A stretch of DNA of 15,574 bases from Rubrobacter sp. (lineage in GTDB: Bacteria > Actinomycetota > Rubrobacteria > Rubrobacterales > Rubrobacteraceae). The stretch spans positions 30,457 to 46,030 of the forward strand of contig JADDPU010000349.1 in assembly GCA_016781725.1 (NCBI GenBank), read 5' to 3'. A program made the translations under genes and the position numbers. Below are positions 6,101 through 13,052 of this stretch, piece by piece. The notes under the pieces were generated by a model. The model was given only the letters and a program-made list of their open reading frames with translations. It made no database searches and was not told the DNA's origin. How positions within the stretch are numbered: position 1 is the first letter of the stretch; the number at the start of each line of letters is the position of its first letter.

Positions 6101-6204
6101 GTTCTACCTCCGCTCCTCGGATCGTGCGCCGCCCGGCATACCCAGACGTGGCGAGCGGCCGCCGACCGTGGTCTCCCACGCCTTCTCTGACGCACCTGCA
6201 AGCT
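6101..6204 (-). promoter_or_regulatory. Structured 5' leader of glyA, possible riboswitch
   Basis: The predicted transcript leader holds CGTGG-GAGA-CCACG (6167-6180, a GNRA-capped hairpin) and GGCG-GCCGCT-CGCC (6150-6163). A CGTCTGGGTA segment (6139-6148) follows before the GGAGGT RBS. ZTP riboswitches, often found upstream of glyA and other folate/purine genes, contain a GUGG/CCAC hairpin and a 3' CGCCUGGGCA. The resemblance is partial: the conserved GGGGAG and ACUGGC parts are not evident. It is structured leader RNA of unproven class. Confidence 0.35.
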
Positions 6205-6210
6205 CGCTTG

Positions 6211-6239
6211 AGTATAGACGTTGCGGGTAATGCCCTCAA
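6211..6239 (-). promoter_or_regulatory. Promoter of glyA-upp
   Basis: On the minus strand TTGAGG (6234-6239), a 17-bp spacer and TATACT (6211-6216) form a strong housekeeping-type promoter. The TSS is expected at about 6204, giving a 5' UTR of roughly 104 bases. Confidence 0.7.
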
Positions 6240-6423
6240 ACCGGGCCGGCGTCCTTCCACGCGGCCAGCAGGAAGCGCAGGCGGCCAGCCTCAGCCGCCT
6301 TCACCCGACCTTCAAAACGCCGTCGTCCGCGGCATCCTCGACCTCGGAACCCGGGATGTAGCTGTAAAGGCAGAGCACGCCGCGATAGGGCGCAGGGCCA
6401 CCAGCGAAGCCATCCCGGTCCAT
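6236..6423 (-). other. tsaC-glyA gap: two tiny overlapping ORFs or a broken small gene
   Basis: The 339 bases between glyA and tsaC (6101-6439) contain the glyA promoter and leader and, upstream of these, two short minus-strand frames. One has 40 codons from ATG 6423 to 6301 (includes VLCLYSYIPGSEVEDAADDG). The second has 22 codons from GTG 6304 to 6236 (includes AGRLRFLLAAWKDAGPV). They join by a GTGA overlap, and the second stop overlaps the glyA -35 box. Neither has a good RBS. They could be real small peptides or one small gene split by a frameshift. A stem GGCGGC/GCCGCC (6280-6299) without a U-tract also lies here and could terminate the upstream operon. No function is proposed. Confidence 0.25.
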
Positions 6424-6439
6424 CGCTAACCGGTCTGTT

Positions 6440-7039
6440 TTAGAAGCCGACACGCCACCCGCCCTCCCGGGCCAGCTCGGCGAGCGTCTCGGCGGTGAGC
6501 CCTGCGGAGGGCCGGAGGAGCCTTGCCGCCTCCCCGGAGAGGTCTACTACCGCCGACGCCTCACCGCTCCCTGGCTCGCCCTCGACGACCACGTCCACGG
6601 CAGCGGAGACCTCAGGGACCACGTCGGCGAGCGCGCGGGGCGCGGGCTCGCCGGAGAGGTTGGCGCTCGTTGCGAAGAGCGGTCCGCCGTAGGCCGCGAG
6701 CACCCCCCTCACGACCTCTCCCGCCGGCACCCGCAAGCCGACAGTACCCCCGCCGGGCCTGTCGAGGACCAGCGTGAGCGGCCCGGGCCAGTAGAGCCCC
6801 GCGAGCCGCCAGGCGAGCGGAGGAGGCGCACCGGCGAGCGCGAACGCCTCCTCCGCGGAGACGCAGAGCAGGGCGATGGGCTTGTCGGCATCCCTGCCCT
6901 TTATCTCGCGGACCCGCTGCAGGCCGGGCTCCGCGGCGACGAGCCCGACCACGGTCTCGGTGGGTAGGAGGGCGATCCCGCCGGCCCTCAAGGCCGCGGC
7001 TGCCCCTTTGGGCGAGACGACTCTCAACGCCCGCCCCAT
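6440..7039 (-). CDS. tsaC: L-threonylcarbamoyladenylate synthase (TsaC/Sua5/YrdC family)
   Basis: The enzyme makes threonylcarbamoyl-AMP from threonine, bicarbonate and ATP, the first step of the t6A37 modification of ANN-decoding tRNAs. The 199-residue protein is the single YrdC-like domain (TsaC length, without the extra Sua5 domain). It carries LLPTETVVGL (24-33), the KGRDADKP signature (47-54), WPGPLTLVL (84-92) and SANLSG (125-130). The ATG at 7039 overlaps prmC by 16 bases. A TTG at 7027 would give a TTGA overlap with the prmC stop and is a realistic alternative start. It is the last clear gene of the rpmE-prfA-prmC translation operon, the order seen in many Firmicutes. Confidence 0.93.
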   Translation of the reverse strand: MGRALRVVSPKGAAAALRAGGIALLPTETVVGLVAAEPGLQRVREIKGRDADKPIALLCVSAEEAFALAGAPPPLAWRLAGLYWPGPLTLVLDRPGGGTVGLRVPAGEVVRGVLAAYGGPLFATSANLSGEPAPRALADVVPEVSAAVDVVVEGEPGSGEASAVVDLSGEAARLLRPSAGLTAETLAELAREGGWRVGF

Positions 7040-7893
7040 TCGAGCAGCACCACTCTTGGCGTCCCGGCGAGGTCGGGGCGGACGCCCCGCGGGACGAACC
7101 CTGCCAGCCTGCCGAGATCCAGGACCCTCCCGGCCTGGCCGTCGCCGACCTCGAGCACCACGTCCGCGCCGGGCTTCAATAACGGGGGCGTCTCGGCGAA
7201 GATGCGCCTGAAGAACGCAAACTCGTCAGGCCCGCTGTAGAGGGCCACTGGCGGGTCCCACTCCCTGACCTCGGGCGCCAGCCGGCTCGCCGCGCTCCGC
7301 TCGTCCACGTAGGGCGGGTTCGAGACGAGAAGGTTCACCCTCCCTCTCAGGGCCTCGAGGCCGGATACCACGTCCGCGCGGTGGAAGCGCACCGTTGTCC
7401 GGTTACTTACGGCGTTGCGGCGGGCGGCTTCGAGGGCGCCTTCGGAGACGTCCGTGGCGTGGACCTCGCATTCGGGGCGTTCCTGGGCTATGGAGATCGC
7501 GATGGCCCCAGAGCCGGTGCCGACGTCGAGGACGAGGCAAGGGTCTTCGCGCCGGTCTATGCGCTCAAGGGCTACCCCGACGACGCTCTCGGTGTCGGGG
7601 CGTGGGATCAGGGTCTGCTCGTTCAGCTCGAGGATGAGGTTCCGGAAGTAGGCGTACCCGAGGATGCGCTGGACGGGTTCGCGCTTGAGGCGGCGGGAGA
7701 CCCACAGCTCGTAGAGCGCCGCCTGCTCCTGCGTCAACGGCGGGGCGTAGGCGGCCAGGTCAGCGCGCCCAACGCCGAGCAACTCGCCGAGCAGGATCTC
7801 GGCTGAGGCTGCCGGTTCGGGGACTCCGGCCTGCTCCAGGCGGCTCGCGGCCGCGCGCGCGGCGTCTCGGGCACTGGCGGCGCCTGGACGCAA
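7024..7893 (-). CDS. prmC: Release factor glutamine methyltransferase
   Basis: This SAM-dependent enzyme methylates the glutamine of the GGQ motif in release factors RF1 and RF2. The 289 residues show the helical N-terminal domain, the linker signature EPVQRILGYAYF (72-83), LIPRPDTE (95-102) and the SAM-binding DVGTGSGAIAI (123-133). The catalytic NPPY motif is at 192-195. The start is TTG at 7893, four bases after the prfA stop. No clear SD is seen, so translation probably depends on coupling to prfA, its substrate gene. The 3' end overlaps tsaC. Confidence 0.96.
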   Translation of the reverse strand: MRPGAASARDAARAAASRLEQAGVPEPAASAEILLGELLGVGRADLAAYAPPLTQEQAALYELWVSRRLKREPVQRILGYAYFRNLILELNEQTLIPRPDTESVVGVALERIDRREDPCLVLDVGTGSGAIAISIAQERPECEVHATDVSEGALEAARRNAVSNRTTVRFHRADVVSGLEALRGRVNLLVSNPPYVDERSAASRLAPEVREWDPPVALYSGPDEFAFFRRIFAETPPLLKPGADVVLEVGDGQAGRVLDLGRLAGFVPRGVRPDLAGTPRVVLLEWGGR

Positions 7894-7897
7894 CCGG

Positions 7898-8992
7898 TTA
7901 GCCGGGGGTTCCGGCGGCCTCGGCGGCGAGCCTGTCGGTCCTCTCCTTGGCGGCGAGCGCCTGGGTAAACTCTTCGAGGTCGCCCCCGAGGGTGGCCTCG
8001 AGGTTGTGGGAGGTCACGCCGACGCGGTGGTCGGTTATGCGGCCCTGCGGGAAGTTGTAGGTGCGGACCTTCGCCGAGCGGTCGCCGGTGCCGACCTGGG
8101 CCTGGCGGAGGGCGCCCTCCTGCTCGGCCCGCTCGCGCATCTCGCGCTCGAGGAGGCGGGACTTCAATATCTTCATCGCCTGCTCCTTGTTCTGGAGCTG
8201 GCTCTTCTCGTTCTGGCAGGTCACCACGAGGCCCGTGGGCTTGTGCGTGATGCGCACCGCGGAGTCTGTGGTGTTCACGCTCTGGCCGCCGGGGCCGCTC
8301 GAGCGGTACACGTCGATCTCGAGGTCTCCGGCGGCGATCTCGATCTCCACGTCCTCGGCCTCGGGCAAGACCGCCACGGTGGCGGTAGAGGTGTGGATGC
8401 GGCCCTGGCTCTCGGTCTTCGGGACCCGCTGGACGCGGTGCGTACCTCCCTCGTGCTTGAAAACAGAGTAGGCGCGGTCGCCGCTGATCTCGATGGCCAC
8501 GTCCTTGTAACCCCCGACCTCGGCCGGGCTGGAGGAGAGCGTGCGGTGCTTGAAGCCGAGCCGGTCGGCGTAGCGGGAGTACATCTCCATCAGCTCGCCG
8601 GCGAAGAGGGCCGCCTCGTCGCCGCCGGCGCCGGCCCGGATCTCGATGATCACGTCCTTATCGTCGTTCGGGTCGCGGTCGATGAGCTCGGTGCGGATCT
8701 GCTCGGAGAGCTCCTCGATGCGCTCCTCCGCCGCCCGCGCCTCGGCCGCGTAGAACTCCCGCTCCTCGGCGTCCTCTGCCTGCGGGACCAACTCTCGCGC
8801 GTCGCGCTCGGCCTCGACGGCGTCGAGCAGGGCCCGCGAGAGGTCAGCCCCCCGCCGCAGCCGCGAGTGCTCCTTGGCGACCTCAGCGTAGCGGCGCTGG
8901 TCGTCGAAGATGCTCGGGTCGGAAAGCTCCTGCGTTAGCGCGTCGTAGCGGCCGAGCGTCTCCTCGGCCAACCTCGTTACCTGACTATCCAA
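7898..8992 (-). CDS. prfA: Peptide chain release factor 1
   Basis: RF1 recognises UAA and UAG in the ribosomal A site and triggers peptide release. The 364-residue protein has the full domain set: N-terminal coiled-coil domain with many E/A/R residues (30-105), the EIRAGAGGDEAALF motif (117-130), and the codon-reading tripeptide Pro191-Lys-Thr193 in RVPKTESQGR. RF1 uses PxT, against SPF in RF2. The catalytic GGQ is at 235-237 in SSGPGGQSVN. The start is TTG at 8992, one base after the upstream stop, with GGTGA just before it. A run of charged residues at the C-terminus ends AAEAAGTPG. Confidence 0.98.
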   Translation of the reverse strand: MDSQVTRLAEETLGRYDALTQELSDPSIFDDQRRYAEVAKEHSRLRRGADLSRALLDAVEAERDARELVPQAEDAEEREFYAAEARAAEERIEELSEQIRTELIDRDPNDDKDVIIEIRAGAGGDEAALFAGELMEMYSRYADRLGFKHRTLSSSPAEVGGYKDVAIEISGDRAYSVFKHEGGTHRVQRVPKTESQGRIHTSTATVAVLPEAEDVEIEIAAGDLEIDVYRSSGPGGQSVNTTDSAVRITHKPTGLVVTCQNEKSQLQNKEQAMKILKSRLLEREMRERAEQEGALRQAQVGTGDRSAKVRTYNFPQGRITDHRVGVTSHNLEATLGGDLEEFTQALAAKERTDRLAAEAAGTPG

Positions 8993-8993
8993 A

Positions 8994-9908
8994 TCAAATC
9001 ACCAGTTTGCTCGTAGCCTCGTCGGGCTCGATCCGTGCTTCCTTCTCCATAGAGAGGACCTTTTTCAAAGAGGCCATCGCGACCTCGACCATGTCGTCTG
9101 AGGGCTCCCGCGTGGTCAGCCGCTGCATCTGCAGGCCGGGCCACACCAGAGCCCTTACGATGGCGCTCTCCTGGTTGCGGGCGCTCCACATGATGAACTC
9201 GAACGCTATGCCGGCAACTAGCGGGATCACCACGACCCGGCTAGCCAGCATGTAGAGCCACCCCTCGACCCCGAGCAGAGAGAAGACCAGGATAGAGAGC
9301 ACCAGGACGTAGAGCACGAAGCTCGTGCCGCATCGGACGTGGCTCGTGTCCAGCTTGCGGGCGTTCTCGGGGACGAGCTCCTCGCCGCGCTCGTAGACCT
9401 TTATCGCCTTGTGTTCCGCGCCGTGGTAGGCGAAGAAGCGCTTGATGTCCTTGCTGAGCATGGTGATCCCGAGCAGGTACGCTATAAAGATCGCGATCCT
9501 TATAGCCCCCTCGACGAGGTTGAAGAGGACCGGGTTCTCGATGCTCGACCCGACCAGCGAGCCCAGCCCCTTGGTCCCGAGAACCGGCGCCACGAGAAAG
9601 AGCCCGAAGCCTAACACGAGCGCGAAGGCGAGGGTGCCAGCTATCTCCTTCTTGGAGAGCTCCTGCTCCTCGCCGAGCGCGATGTTGGTAGAGAGGGTAA
9701 GCGCCTTCATGCCGAGCCAGAGGGTCTCGCCCAAGGAGAGGGCGCCCCGGATTATGGGCAGGCGGAAGAGCTTGCTCTTGCGCGTGATGGAGCGGAAACG
9801 CTCCGCGCGCAGGTCCATCTCCCCTGAGGGCGTGCGGACCGCGATCCCCCAGAAATTGGGAGAGCGCATCAGCACGCCCTCCATTATGGCCTGTCCGCCG
9901 ACCCTCAT
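8994..9908 (-). CDS. DUF1385 family polytopic membrane protein
   Basis: This 304-residue membrane protein of the DUF1385 family (Pfam PF07136) has no established function. It shows the family's N-terminal GGQAIMEGVLMRSP motif (4-17), RLPIIRGALSL (49-59) and the FFAYHGAEHKAI signature (158-169), whose histidines and glutamate look like a metal or catalytic site. Hydrophobic segments lie at about 88-110, 130-151, 196-214 and 218-240. DUF1385 genes commonly sit between rpmE and prfA in Firmicutes and Actinobacteria, as here, so the link to translation genes is conserved but unexplained. The ATG at 9908 has AAGG eight bases upstream; nine bases separate it from rpmE. Confidence 0.93.
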   Translation of the reverse strand: MRVGGQAIMEGVLMRSPNFWGIAVRTPSGEMDLRAERFRSITRKSKLFRLPIIRGALSLGETLWLGMKALTLSTNIALGEEQELSKKEIAGTLAFALVLGFGLFLVAPVLGTKGLGSLVGSSIENPVLFNLVEGAIRIAIFIAYLLGITMLSKDIKRFFAYHGAEHKAIKVYERGEELVPENARKLDTSHVRCGTSFVLYVLVLSILVFSLLGVEGWLYMLASRVVVIPLVAGIAFEFIMWSARNQESAIVRALVWPGLQMQRLTTREPSDDMVEVAMASLKKVLSMEKEARIEPDEATSKLVI

Positions 9909-9917
9909 GGCCTGGCC

Positions 9918-10175
9918 TTACCGCCTGTTCTGGCGGGCCTGGCGGCGGTCCTGGAACCGCTGGACCCGGCCGCCGGTATCCACTATGCGCTGCTTGCCGG
10001 TGTAGAACGGGTGGCTCGCGCTGGAGATGTCCAGCTCCACGAGCGGGTACTCGTTGCCGTCCTCCCAGGTTATCGTCCTCTCCGTCTCGATAGTCGAGCG
10101 GCTCAGGATCGCGAAGTCCGCGCTGTTGTCCCTGAAGACCACGGGCCTGTACTCGGGATGGATGCCCTTCTTCAT
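9918..10175 (-). CDS. rpmE: 50S ribosomal protein bL31, zinc-free type B
   Basis: bL31 bridges the large and small ribosomal subunits. The 85-residue sequence (KKGIHPEYRPVVFRD at the N-terminus, then WEDGNEYPLV and SSASHPFYTGKQRIVDTGGRV) matches the type B form. It has no cysteines, so it lacks the zinc-binding motif of the classical form. Such C- paralogues (rpmE2/ykgM type) are usually zinc-starvation alternatives, but here the gene occupies the housekeeping position after rho, so it may be the main copy. The RBS GAGGAA is about seven bases before the ATG at 10175. It is the first gene of the rpmE-DUF1385-prfA-prmC-tsaC operon. Confidence 0.97.
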   Translation of the reverse strand: MKKGIHPEYRPVVFRDNSADFAILSRSTIETERTITWEDGNEYPLVELDISSASHPFYTGKQRIVDTGGRVQRFQDRRQARQNRR

Positions 10176-10204
10176 AATAGATTTCCTCTCTCTGTTCTAG
10201 GAGC

Positions 10205-10210
10205 CCTATA
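10205..10210 (-). promoter_or_regulatory. Possible -10 box of the rpmE operon
   Basis: TATAGG lies between the rho terminator and rpmE, giving a TSS near 10198. No good -35 was found; the upstream 17-18 bases run into the terminator. A promoter is expected here because rho ends in a strong terminator, but the boxes are weak. Confidence 0.35.
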
Positions 10211-10216
10211 GTCTAA

Positions 10217-10259
10217 CCATAAAAAGCGGGGAGGGTCGGCTCTCTTCCGACCCTCCCCG
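10217..10259 (-). terminator. Intrinsic terminator of rho
   Basis: CGGGGAGGGTCGG (10227-10239) and its exact complement (10247-10259) make a perfect 13-bp stem with a 7-base loop. In the minus-strand RNA it is followed by C and a run of five U (10221-10225), the classic factor-independent layout. It starts eight bases after the rho stop codon and separates rho from rpmE. The plus strand has no U-tract. Confidence 0.92.
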
Positions 10260-10267
10260 TTGTACGT

Positions 10268-11779
10268 CTAGCCGCGGACGCGCTGGAGCTCGCGCAAGAA
10301 CTCTGAGTTCGTGCGGGTCTCCTTGAGCTTCTGGATCAAAAGCTCTATCTTCTGGCCGGTATCGAGGGCGTTGAGGATGCTGCGCACCTGCCAGACCCTC
10401 TGGGCCTCGGCCGGCTCCATGAGCAGCTCCTCCTTGCGCGTAGAGGAGTCCTCGATGTTGATGGCGGGGTAGATCCTGCGGTTCGCCAGCTTGCGGTCGA
10501 GCCTGAGCTCCATGTTGCCGGTGCCCTTGAACTCCTCGAAGATCACCTCGTCCATCCGGCTGCCGGTCTCGACGAGCGCGGTCGCGAGGATCGTCAACGA
10601 GCCGCCGTTCTCGATGTTGCGCGCCGCCCCGAAGAACTTCTTCGGCGGGTAAAGCGCCGCGGAGTCCACACCACCGGAGAGGATGCGCCCCGAGGCCGGG
10701 GCCGCGAGGTTGTAGGCCCGCGAGAGCCTGGTTATGCCGTCGAGCAGGACCACGACGTCGTCCCCCTCCTCGACGAGGCGCTTGACGCGCTCGAGCACGA
10801 GCTCGGCGACGGCTATGTGGTTGTCGGCGGGCTGGTCGAAGGTCGAGGCGACGACCTCGGCCTCCTGGACGCTGCGCTGCCAGTCGGTGACCTCCTCGGG
10901 CCGCTCGTCGGCGAGCACCACGAAGAGCTTGGTCTCGGGGTAGTTGGCGGCGATGGACTGCGCGATCTGCTTGAGGATCGTGGTCTTGCCGGCCTTGGGC
11001 GGCGAGACCACCATGCCGCGCTGGCCCTTGCCTATGGGGGCAACGAGGTCTATGACGCGCGGGGCTATGTCGTTAGGCTTCCACTCCAGGCGCAGCCGCT
11101 CCATCGGGTAGAGCGGGGTCAGATCGTCGAAGTTCGGACGCCAGCGGCCCTTCTGGGGCTCCTGGCCGTTCACGGTCTCGATGCGGACCATTGCCGGGTA
11201 CTTCTCGCCCTCGCGGGCAGGGCGGATCTGGCCGACAACGTAGTCCCCGCGCCTGAGGTTGAAGCGCTTGATCTGGCTGGCCGAGACGTAGACGTCGCCC
11301 TTGCCCTGGCTGTAGCCCCCCGTCCGGAGGAAGCCGAACCCGTCGGGCAGTACGTCGAGGATGCCGCTCTGCACCGGCTCGTCGCCCTGACCACCCCGGT
11401 CACCCCTATCCTGCCTGCGGTCCGGCCGCCGCCTCTCCTCCTGTCGCTGCTGGCGGCGATGCTCGGGCGCCTCGGCCGGAGCCTGGACCGCCCCGTCGGC
11501 GCCGTCGCGCGCCGCGGGCTCGGCGGGGGCCGGCGGCGCGGCGACCTCCCCGTTCTTGGCAGGGACCTCGGTCGGGGCCTCGACCTTGGACTCGGGAGGA
11601 GCCGCGGCGGCCCCGTTGGTAGTGGCCCGCTGGCTCGCCGCCTGTTCTGTGGCGACCTTGTAGATCATCTCGGCCAGCTCCGGCTTGCGGTACTTGCGGT
11701 ACTGCTTGATGCCGAGCTGGGAGGCGATCTGGTGCAGGTCGCTAAGGCGCTTGCGCTCGAGGGTCGAAAGTTCGGTCAT
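10268..11779 (-). CDS. rho: Transcription termination factor Rho
   Basis: Rho is the hexameric RNA-dependent ATPase that ends transcription. The 503 residues contain an N-terminal Rho_N helix bundle (LSTLERKRLSDLHQIASQL, about 4-45) and a low-complexity Ala/Pro/Arg/Gln-rich insertion (about 46-135), typical of high-GC Gram-positive Rho. The cold-shock-like primary RNA-binding domain is at about 138-210 (GILDVLPDGFGFLRTGGY). The ATPase has Walker A SPPKAGKTT (259-267), Walker B VVVLLD (342-347) and a C-terminal Q/R-loop region ending LRELQRVRG. The ATG at 11779 has GAGGTGG about nine bases upstream. The gene has its own promoter overlapping the previous gene's stop and is followed by an intrinsic terminator, so it is a single-gene unit. 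Confidence 0.98.
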   Translation of the reverse strand: MTELSTLERKRLSDLHQIASQLGIKQYRKYRKPELAEMIYKVATEQAASQRATTNGAAAAPPESKVEAPTEVPAKNGEVAAPPAPAEPAARDGADGAVQAPAEAPEHRRQQRQEERRRPDRRQDRGDRGGQGDEPVQSGILDVLPDGFGFLRTGGYSQGKGDVYVSASQIKRFNLRRGDYVVGQIRPAREGEKYPAMVRIETVNGQEPQKGRWRPNFDDLTPLYPMERLRLEWKPNDIAPRVIDLVAPIGKGQRGMVVSPPKAGKTTILKQIAQSIAANYPETKLFVVLADERPEEVTDWQRSVQEAEVVASTFDQPADNHIAVAELVLERVKRLVEEGDDVVVLLDGITRLSRAYNLAAPASGRILSGGVDSAALYPPKKFFGAARNIENGGSLTILATALVETGSRMDEVIFEEFKGTGNMELRLDRKLANRRIYPAINIEDSSTRKEELLMEPAEAQRVWQVRSILNALDTGQKIELLIQKLKETRTNSEFLRELQRVRG

Positions 11780-11820
11780 GTTGCTAATCCACCTCTCGTG
11801 TTTGGGATGCGGTAATGTCT

Positions 11821-11849
11821 CTTATCTGTTTTCGTCACGGGCTTGTCAA
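11821..11849 (-). promoter_or_regulatory. Promoter of rho, overlapping the glpX stop codon
   Basis: The minus strand has a perfect TTGACA (11844-11849), a 17-bp spacer and GATAAG (11821-11826). The TSS falls near 11814, leaving a leader of about 35 bases with the RBS. The glpX stop codon TGA (11846-11848) lies within the -35 box. Confidence 0.7.
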
Positions 11850-12874
11850 AGCTGGAAGCCCCACCGCCCGGCTTCGGGCTCGAGGGCGTGGATGGTGTCC
11901 ATGAATCTTACCACACGGGGCTCGGTCGACATCACCAGCGTGTGCGTCCGCGCCCCGCCCCTGAAGTACCTCACGCCTTCGAGGGTCTCGCCCGACGTGA
12001 TTCCCGTGGCCGCAAAGACGAGGTCGTCGCGGCTGATGAGGTCGTCGAGCGTGAGCTTCCGCTCGGGGTCCGCGAAGCCGTACTCTTCGAGCTTCTCGAC
12101 CTGCGAGCGCTGCGTGGGCCACATCCTGGCCTGCATCTCCCCGCCGAGGCATTTCATCACCGCCGCGGCAAGGATCCCCTCGGGGGCCCCGCCGATGCCG
12201 ATGATCGCGTGCAGGTCAGCCCCCCGCAACCCGACGGCGATGGCCGGGGTGAGGTCGCCCTCGGGCCGGATCTGGATGCGCGCGCCCGTCTGCCGGATCT
12301 CGTCTATCAGGCTCTCGTGCCTGTCCCTGTCTAACACCACTACGTTTATCTCGGACGGCTTGCGGCCCATGGCCTCGGCTATGGCAGCTATGTTCTCCGA
12401 GACCGGAGCATCTATGTCGATAGCGCCCCTCGCCCCGGGACCTACTATCAGCTTGCTCATGTACATGTCGGGCGTCCTGAGGATGCTGCCCCTCGGCGCC
12501 GCCATCACCGCCGAGATCGCCCCCTCCTGGCCCTTGACCAGAAGCTGCAAACCCTCGACGGGCTCGACCACCAGGTCAACCTCGGGCCCGCCAGCACCCA
12601 CTGTGTCGCCCGGGCTCAAGATCCCCGCCCGGCCCTTGGGCGCCCGCACCCGGCCCTTCTCGTCCAGGCGTTGCTCGCGGAGCAACGCGACCCTCCCCGA
12701 GATCGAGACCTTCTCCAGCTCCTCGCGGAAGGTCTCCGTGGCGAGCGTGTAAGCCCTCTCGGAATCCCCGGACCCTTCGAGCCGGGCCACCCCAAGCGCG
12801 ACTTGCTCGGTTACGGCGGCGTATTCGACGGCCGTCGAAGCTATGGACCCCGAGCGGGGATCGGTAACGCTAAT
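11846..12874 (-). CDS. glpX: GlpX-family (class II fructose-1,6-bisphosphatase-like) protein with diverged active site
   Basis: The fold is clearly GlpX: TPDMYMSKLIVGPGARGAIDI, IIGIGGAPEGILAAAV and FAATGITSGETLEGVRY match the class II FBPase core, which hydrolyses fructose-1,6-bisphosphate with divalent metal. Against the E. coli protein as recalled, Lys29, Asp33, Asp85 and Thr90 become Ser, Tyr, Glu and Leu; Glu88 and the GAPEG glutamate are kept. The GEGEIDEAP loop is replaced by LREQRLDEKGR. Activity is therefore uncertain. The first in-frame GTG (12790) would remove AVEYAAVTEQVALGVA, which aligns with the conserved first helix. The frame continues upstream only to an ATA (12844) or ATT (12874), the latter with GGTGAG five bases before it. 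The 12874 start gives 342 residues. An indel near the true start is an alternative explanation. Confidence 0.8.
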   Translation of the reverse strand: MSVTDPRSGSIASTAVEYAAVTEQVALGVARLEGSGDSERAYTLATETFREELEKVSISGRVALLREQRLDEKGRVRAPKGRAGILSPGDTVGAGGPEVDLVVEPVEGLQLLVKGQEGAISAVMAAPRGSILRTPDMYMSKLIVGPGARGAIDIDAPVSENIAAIAEAMGRKPSEINVVVLDRDRHESLIDEIRQTGARIQIRPEGDLTPAIAVGLRGADLHAIIGIGGAPEGILAAAVMKCLGGEMQARMWPTQRSQVEKLEEYGFADPERKLTLDDLISRDDLVFAATGITSGETLEGVRYFRGGARTHTLVMSTEPRVVRFMDTIHALEPEAGRWGFQL

Positions 12875-13012
12875 GGTTTCTCACCGGACCTCCCTTGCCC
12901 GCCGCCATAGACCGTGCGCCACTAACCTCGCCAGCGGCTGGGCCTACCTCGAAACGGTGCGGAGCGGCTCCTTGCCTCCTGGGGTTTCGGAACCGGCGTA
13001 TCGGACCCGAAC

Positions 13013-13018
13013 ATTATA
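13013..13018 (-). promoter_or_regulatory. Perfect -10 box upstream of glpX
   Basis: TATAAT on the minus strand, in the 178-base gap between the cDPG synthetase and glpX, predicts a TSS near 13006 and a leader of about 130 bases. No good -35 was found at 16-18 bp. The leader contains short stems (GGTT-CCGA-AACC; CCAG-CCG-CTGG) and GGGAGG about 15 bases before 12874; no known riboswitch was recognised. Confidence 0.55.
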
Positions 13019-13052
13019 CACCAGCTACCCGCGGCCGGCCACAGTCCCGTGG

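Noticed and set aside
6124..6429. 101-codon plus-strand frame in the tsaC-glyA gap
   Set aside because: It has no RBS or recognisable domain, runs across the glyA promoter and leader, and is on the strand opposite all neighbours.
12970..13000. tRNA T-loop-like GGTTCCGAAACC
   Set aside because: No acceptor stem, anticodon arm or matching spacing is present around it; it is only a short stem in the glpX leader.
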